A stretch of DNA of 64,000 nt, taken from NCBI RefSeq assembly GCF_004364335.1, contig NZ_SOCR01000015.1, positions 83,904 to 147,903 on the forward strand, written 5' to 3'. Both the position numbers and the translations under genes were made by a program. The DNA is from Pseudomonas graminis (GTDB lineage: Bacteria; Pseudomonadota; Gammaproteobacteria; Pseudomonadales; Pseudomonadaceae). This document shows, one piece after another, positions 62,224 through 64,000 of this stretch; position 1 is the first letter of the stretch; the number at the start of each line of letters is the position of its first letter. The notes beneath the pieces are model-generated. The model was not told where the DNA came from, ran no database searches, and saw nothing but the letters and a program-made list of their open reading frames with translations.

Positions 62224-62391
62224 ATGAAAACCAAAGAAAATGAAGACGTGAAGGCCGCAGCGCGTGCGAAGCTAAAGAAGATCCAGCAATCGGCAGGGTA
62301 CAAAAGCTTTTTTAATGACTCTGCAATTGAGGCATTTGGTCGCGTTGGGGCCACCGCGTTTGCTGGCAAGCCTTTGAGCGGTAAAGCTTAG
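62224..62391 (+). CDS. Small hypothetical protein
   Basis: 55 residues. GGAGGACGGGC before the ATG at 62224 is a strong ribosome site. MKTKENEDVKAAARAKLKKI is basic and helical, then SAGYKSFFNDSAIEAFGRVG and a GKPLSGKA tail. No family recognised. It could be a small regulatory or toxin-antitoxin protein; that is only a guess from size and charge. Confidence 0.55.
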   Translation: MKTKENEDVKAAARAKLKKIQQSAGYKSFFNDSAIEAFGRVGATAFAGKPLSGKA

Positions 62392-62449
62392 GCTGCCCCG
62401 GCCCGACTTTCCCATGGTTAGCGCGGCCTGAATTCGCAAGGATATGGGC

Positions 62450-62471
62450 GGCTGCTTTGGCTCAATACCTG
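62450..62471 (+). repeat. 22-bp island repeat, degenerate copy 2
   Basis: GGCTGCTTTGGCTCAATACC plus TG differs from copy 1 at three positions. Same orientation as copy 1. Confidence 0.5.
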
Positions 62472-62630
62472 CTTCAGGACTTCGCTTAAGCATCAGGGAT
62501 CGGCTTTAGCATTGCTGACCCCGCGACCAGCCTGCAACGAGTCGTCTCAGGTTCGCATACGGTGCAGCCGGGGCATCTTCGCTCCAGTTGAATACAATGC
62601 CTTAGAGGTAGCGATTATTTGCAAACAAAA

Positions 62631-62654
62631 AAGCCGCCTTTAGTAGGGCGGCTT
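62631..62654 (-). terminator. Minus-strand rho-independent terminator
   Basis: AAGCCGCC pairs with GGCGGCTT across an 8-base loop. On the minus strand the stem is followed by TTTTTT, so it terminates leftward transcription, probably of the small gene at 62910-63116. Confidence 0.75.
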
Positions 62655-62828
62655 ATGGTGGCAAAACGGTTGGGAGCGTTCTGCCAGATCTCACAGTGAT
62701 CATCTGACGCGATCCATCTTCCTAGAAGCTGCCAAGCAAGGCAACCATTTTGCGGAGCGTGCTGCTGGACTAGCAACAATCCAGTGTAGGGTTAACTCCA
62801 TTACAGCGTAGCGCACAAACTATGGAGT

Positions 62829-62850
62829 GGCTGGCTCTGGCCGATAGCTG
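62829..62850 (+). repeat. 22-bp island repeat, degenerate copy 3
   Basis: GGCTGGCTCTGGCCGATAGC plus TG keeps the outer blocks of copy 1 but differs in the centre (17 of 22 bases agree). Confidence 0.4.
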
Positions 62851-62909
62851 ACCCACGAGACTGCTCGGCGGGTCTCAGAGGCGTGACGTGGTAAGGTTGA
62901 GTTGGCTAG

Positions 62910-63116
62910 TTATCCTCTGGCGCAGTCTAGGATATCGTGTAGCGCAATCCACGGGTGCTTAGATTTCTCATCGTAAGTCTTGCACGCGTGGGCGTGAGAA
63001 AACGGGTTCTCGCTGTCTTCCAGGGCCTGGCTTTCAAGGCATCCAGTGCACACCGCTCGCCCAGCAACGATCATCCAACATGCATTCCATTGCTCAACCC
63101 TTTGCTCGCTGTCCAT
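62910..63116 (-). CDS. Small Cys-containing hypothetical protein
   Basis: 68 residues with AAGGAGG nine bases before the ATG at 63116. MDSEQRVEQWNACWMIVAGRAVCTGCLESQ carries a CxxC, with a further HAHACK; these could bind a metal. I believe similar proteins occur in other Pseudomonas islands but I know no function. A good terminator for this strand lies 250 bp downstream. Confidence 0.65.
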   Translation of the reverse strand: MDSEQRVEQWNACWMIVAGRAVCTGCLESQALEDSENPFSHAHACKTYDEKSKHPWIALHDILDCARG

Positions 63117-63332
63117 ATCCCGCCTCCTTCCGCATGCGCTTTGAGTAACCGACGATACATGCGCTTCCGCCGCTTTTATACGCCCAGAACGATACCCTCA
63201 ATTGAAGGTTACACTACTGGATTGATAACTAGATCCGTACTGGATGGCTTTGTTCATCAACGTCAGCAGTCGGCCATAAGCAGAAGTTACCGATGTACGA
63301 TGGTTAATTTCTGGCAAAAGGACACTTCCCTC

Positions 63333-63773
63333 ATGATGCGTCGTATCGGCTTTTTGCTCATCGGAATTCTCGGACTCGCGCTCATCCTGCCTTGGGGGGC
63401 CTATTGGGTCGGCCTTTATAGAATTTCGCAGTACCCTTTGCCTCCACCTCAGGCTATATCGGCACCGCAGCGTGAGTGGGTATGGAGCCTCGCCAAAGTC
63501 TCAGGCGAGCCGGTAATAGTGCCGTTAAGTCCGTATACGTATCTGTACGACCTTTTCATTTTGAAAGGGAAAACTGATAGGAATATGCGAGTCGCCTGGT
63601 GGGTGGCTTCTGATCACCTGATCAAACAAAACACAAGTCAACAGATGCTGTGGTGGCAGCTATCCGGCGCGTCTCTGACCATATGGTTAACCAGGAACTG
63701 GACAGATCAACAGATAACAGCCGCCGCCTTTGTCGCCCTTCAGCAGCGGGGTGAGGTATATGGTGGTAACTAG
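63333..63773 (+). CDS. Unrecognised membrane-anchored protein
   Basis: 146 residues from the ATG at 63333 (a second ATG follows at once; AAGGA lies about 10 bases upstream). N-terminal membrane helix MMRRIGFLLIGILGLALILPWG, then a soluble domain rich in Trp and aromatic residues (REWVWSLAKVSGEPV, YTYLYDLFILKG, WWQLSGASLTIWL). No family recognised. The longer in-frame upstream extension overlaps an opposing gene and lacks a ribosome site. Confidence 0.6.
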   Translation: MMRRIGFLLIGILGLALILPWGAYWVGLYRISQYPLPPPQAISAPQREWVWSLAKVSGEPVIVPLSPYTYLYDLFILKGKTDRNMRVAWWVASDHLIKQNTSQQMLWWQLSGASLTIWLTRNWTDQQITAAAFVALQQRGEVYGGN

Positions 63774-64000
63774 CTGAACTTAACAAATGCGAAGTCCTTA
63801 ATAGCTCCCCATGTGAAATGGCACCTTTTTCAAGTTATGCTTTTTACCGTTATCTGCATGTCTCCACTGGCTGCTATGGGCTGGAGGGATCGCCGGGGAG
63901 GGGCAGCTATCGACCCAAAGCAGCCGCCCAGCACGCGGCTAAACCCGAACAGAAGCAGCCGCTCGCCACCCACACAAACACCTCAACAAAAAAAACAACG
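63774..64000. other. Island sequence to window end, with repeat copy 4
   Basis: No gene is seen in the last 227 bp. CAGCTATCGACCCAAAGCAG plus CC at 63904-63925 is the exact inverse of the 22-bp repeat at 61921-61942. The island continues past the window. Confidence 0.5.

Overview
The window is a Pseudomonas chromosome segment, most like the P. fluorescens / P. syringae lineage. It has a high-GC backbone with genes close together. It carries many copies of the genus-typical REPIN hairpins (arm GTAGGAGCGCGCTTGCCCGC and variants). Several blocks keep Pseudomonas gene neighbourhoods: rlmG, fpr, mscL, radA, a mapZ-like PilZ gene, cstA, a yjiA-type GTPase, glyA and a morA-like gene.

Layout. 1-10.4 kb holds sugar-acid and polyol catabolism: uronate dehydrogenase plus an SMP-30 lactonase on the minus strand, then a ribose-type ABC importer, zinc dehydrogenase, FGGY kinase, SDR and LacI regulator. 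10.6-24.9 kb is a mixed backbone: transporters, a chemoreceptor, acyltransferase, flavoprotein, HDAC-like deacetylase, TesB and a zinc metallopeptidase. 25.0-29.3 kb is accessory locus A: hcp, a glycine-zipper effector, its membrane immunity gene, then a decaying array of further immunity genes. 29.3-51.5 kb is backbone again: MFS, trmA, a purine permease, a PaoABC-like molybdenum oxidoreductase, a choline-binding protein, an esterase, cyanide-insensitive oxidase cioAB, rlmG, fpr, mscL, radA, PilZ, cstA and yjiA. 51.5-53.9 kb is accessory locus B, a second copy of the effector system without hcp but with the same promoter and leader, its own immunity gene and a displaced third effector tip with its immunity gene. 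54.0-59.3 kb holds glyA and the morA-like gene. From about 59.715 kb a low-gene-density island begins, apparently inside codon 7 of ettA, and runs off the end of the window.

How the parts work together. Loci A and B look like one modular contact-dependent competition system associated with type VI secretion. A nearly constant effector N-terminus is joined to exchangeable glycine-zipper (probably pore-forming) tips of about 70 residues. Each tip is followed by a small membrane immunity gene that starts within, or on the last base of, the effector stop region. Old tips and immunity genes are retained as orphans, pseudogenes and scars. Both loci share a promoter and a 5' leader in which the Shine-Dalgarno sequence lies in a hairpin and matches the RsmA/CsrA consensus. 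Effector activity, pairing and regulation are inferred from sequence alone. The last 4.3 kb contain an orphan MbcA/ParS-type antitoxin, an XRE regulator, several unrecognised small genes, an aminotransferase relic and a dispersed 22-bp repeat.
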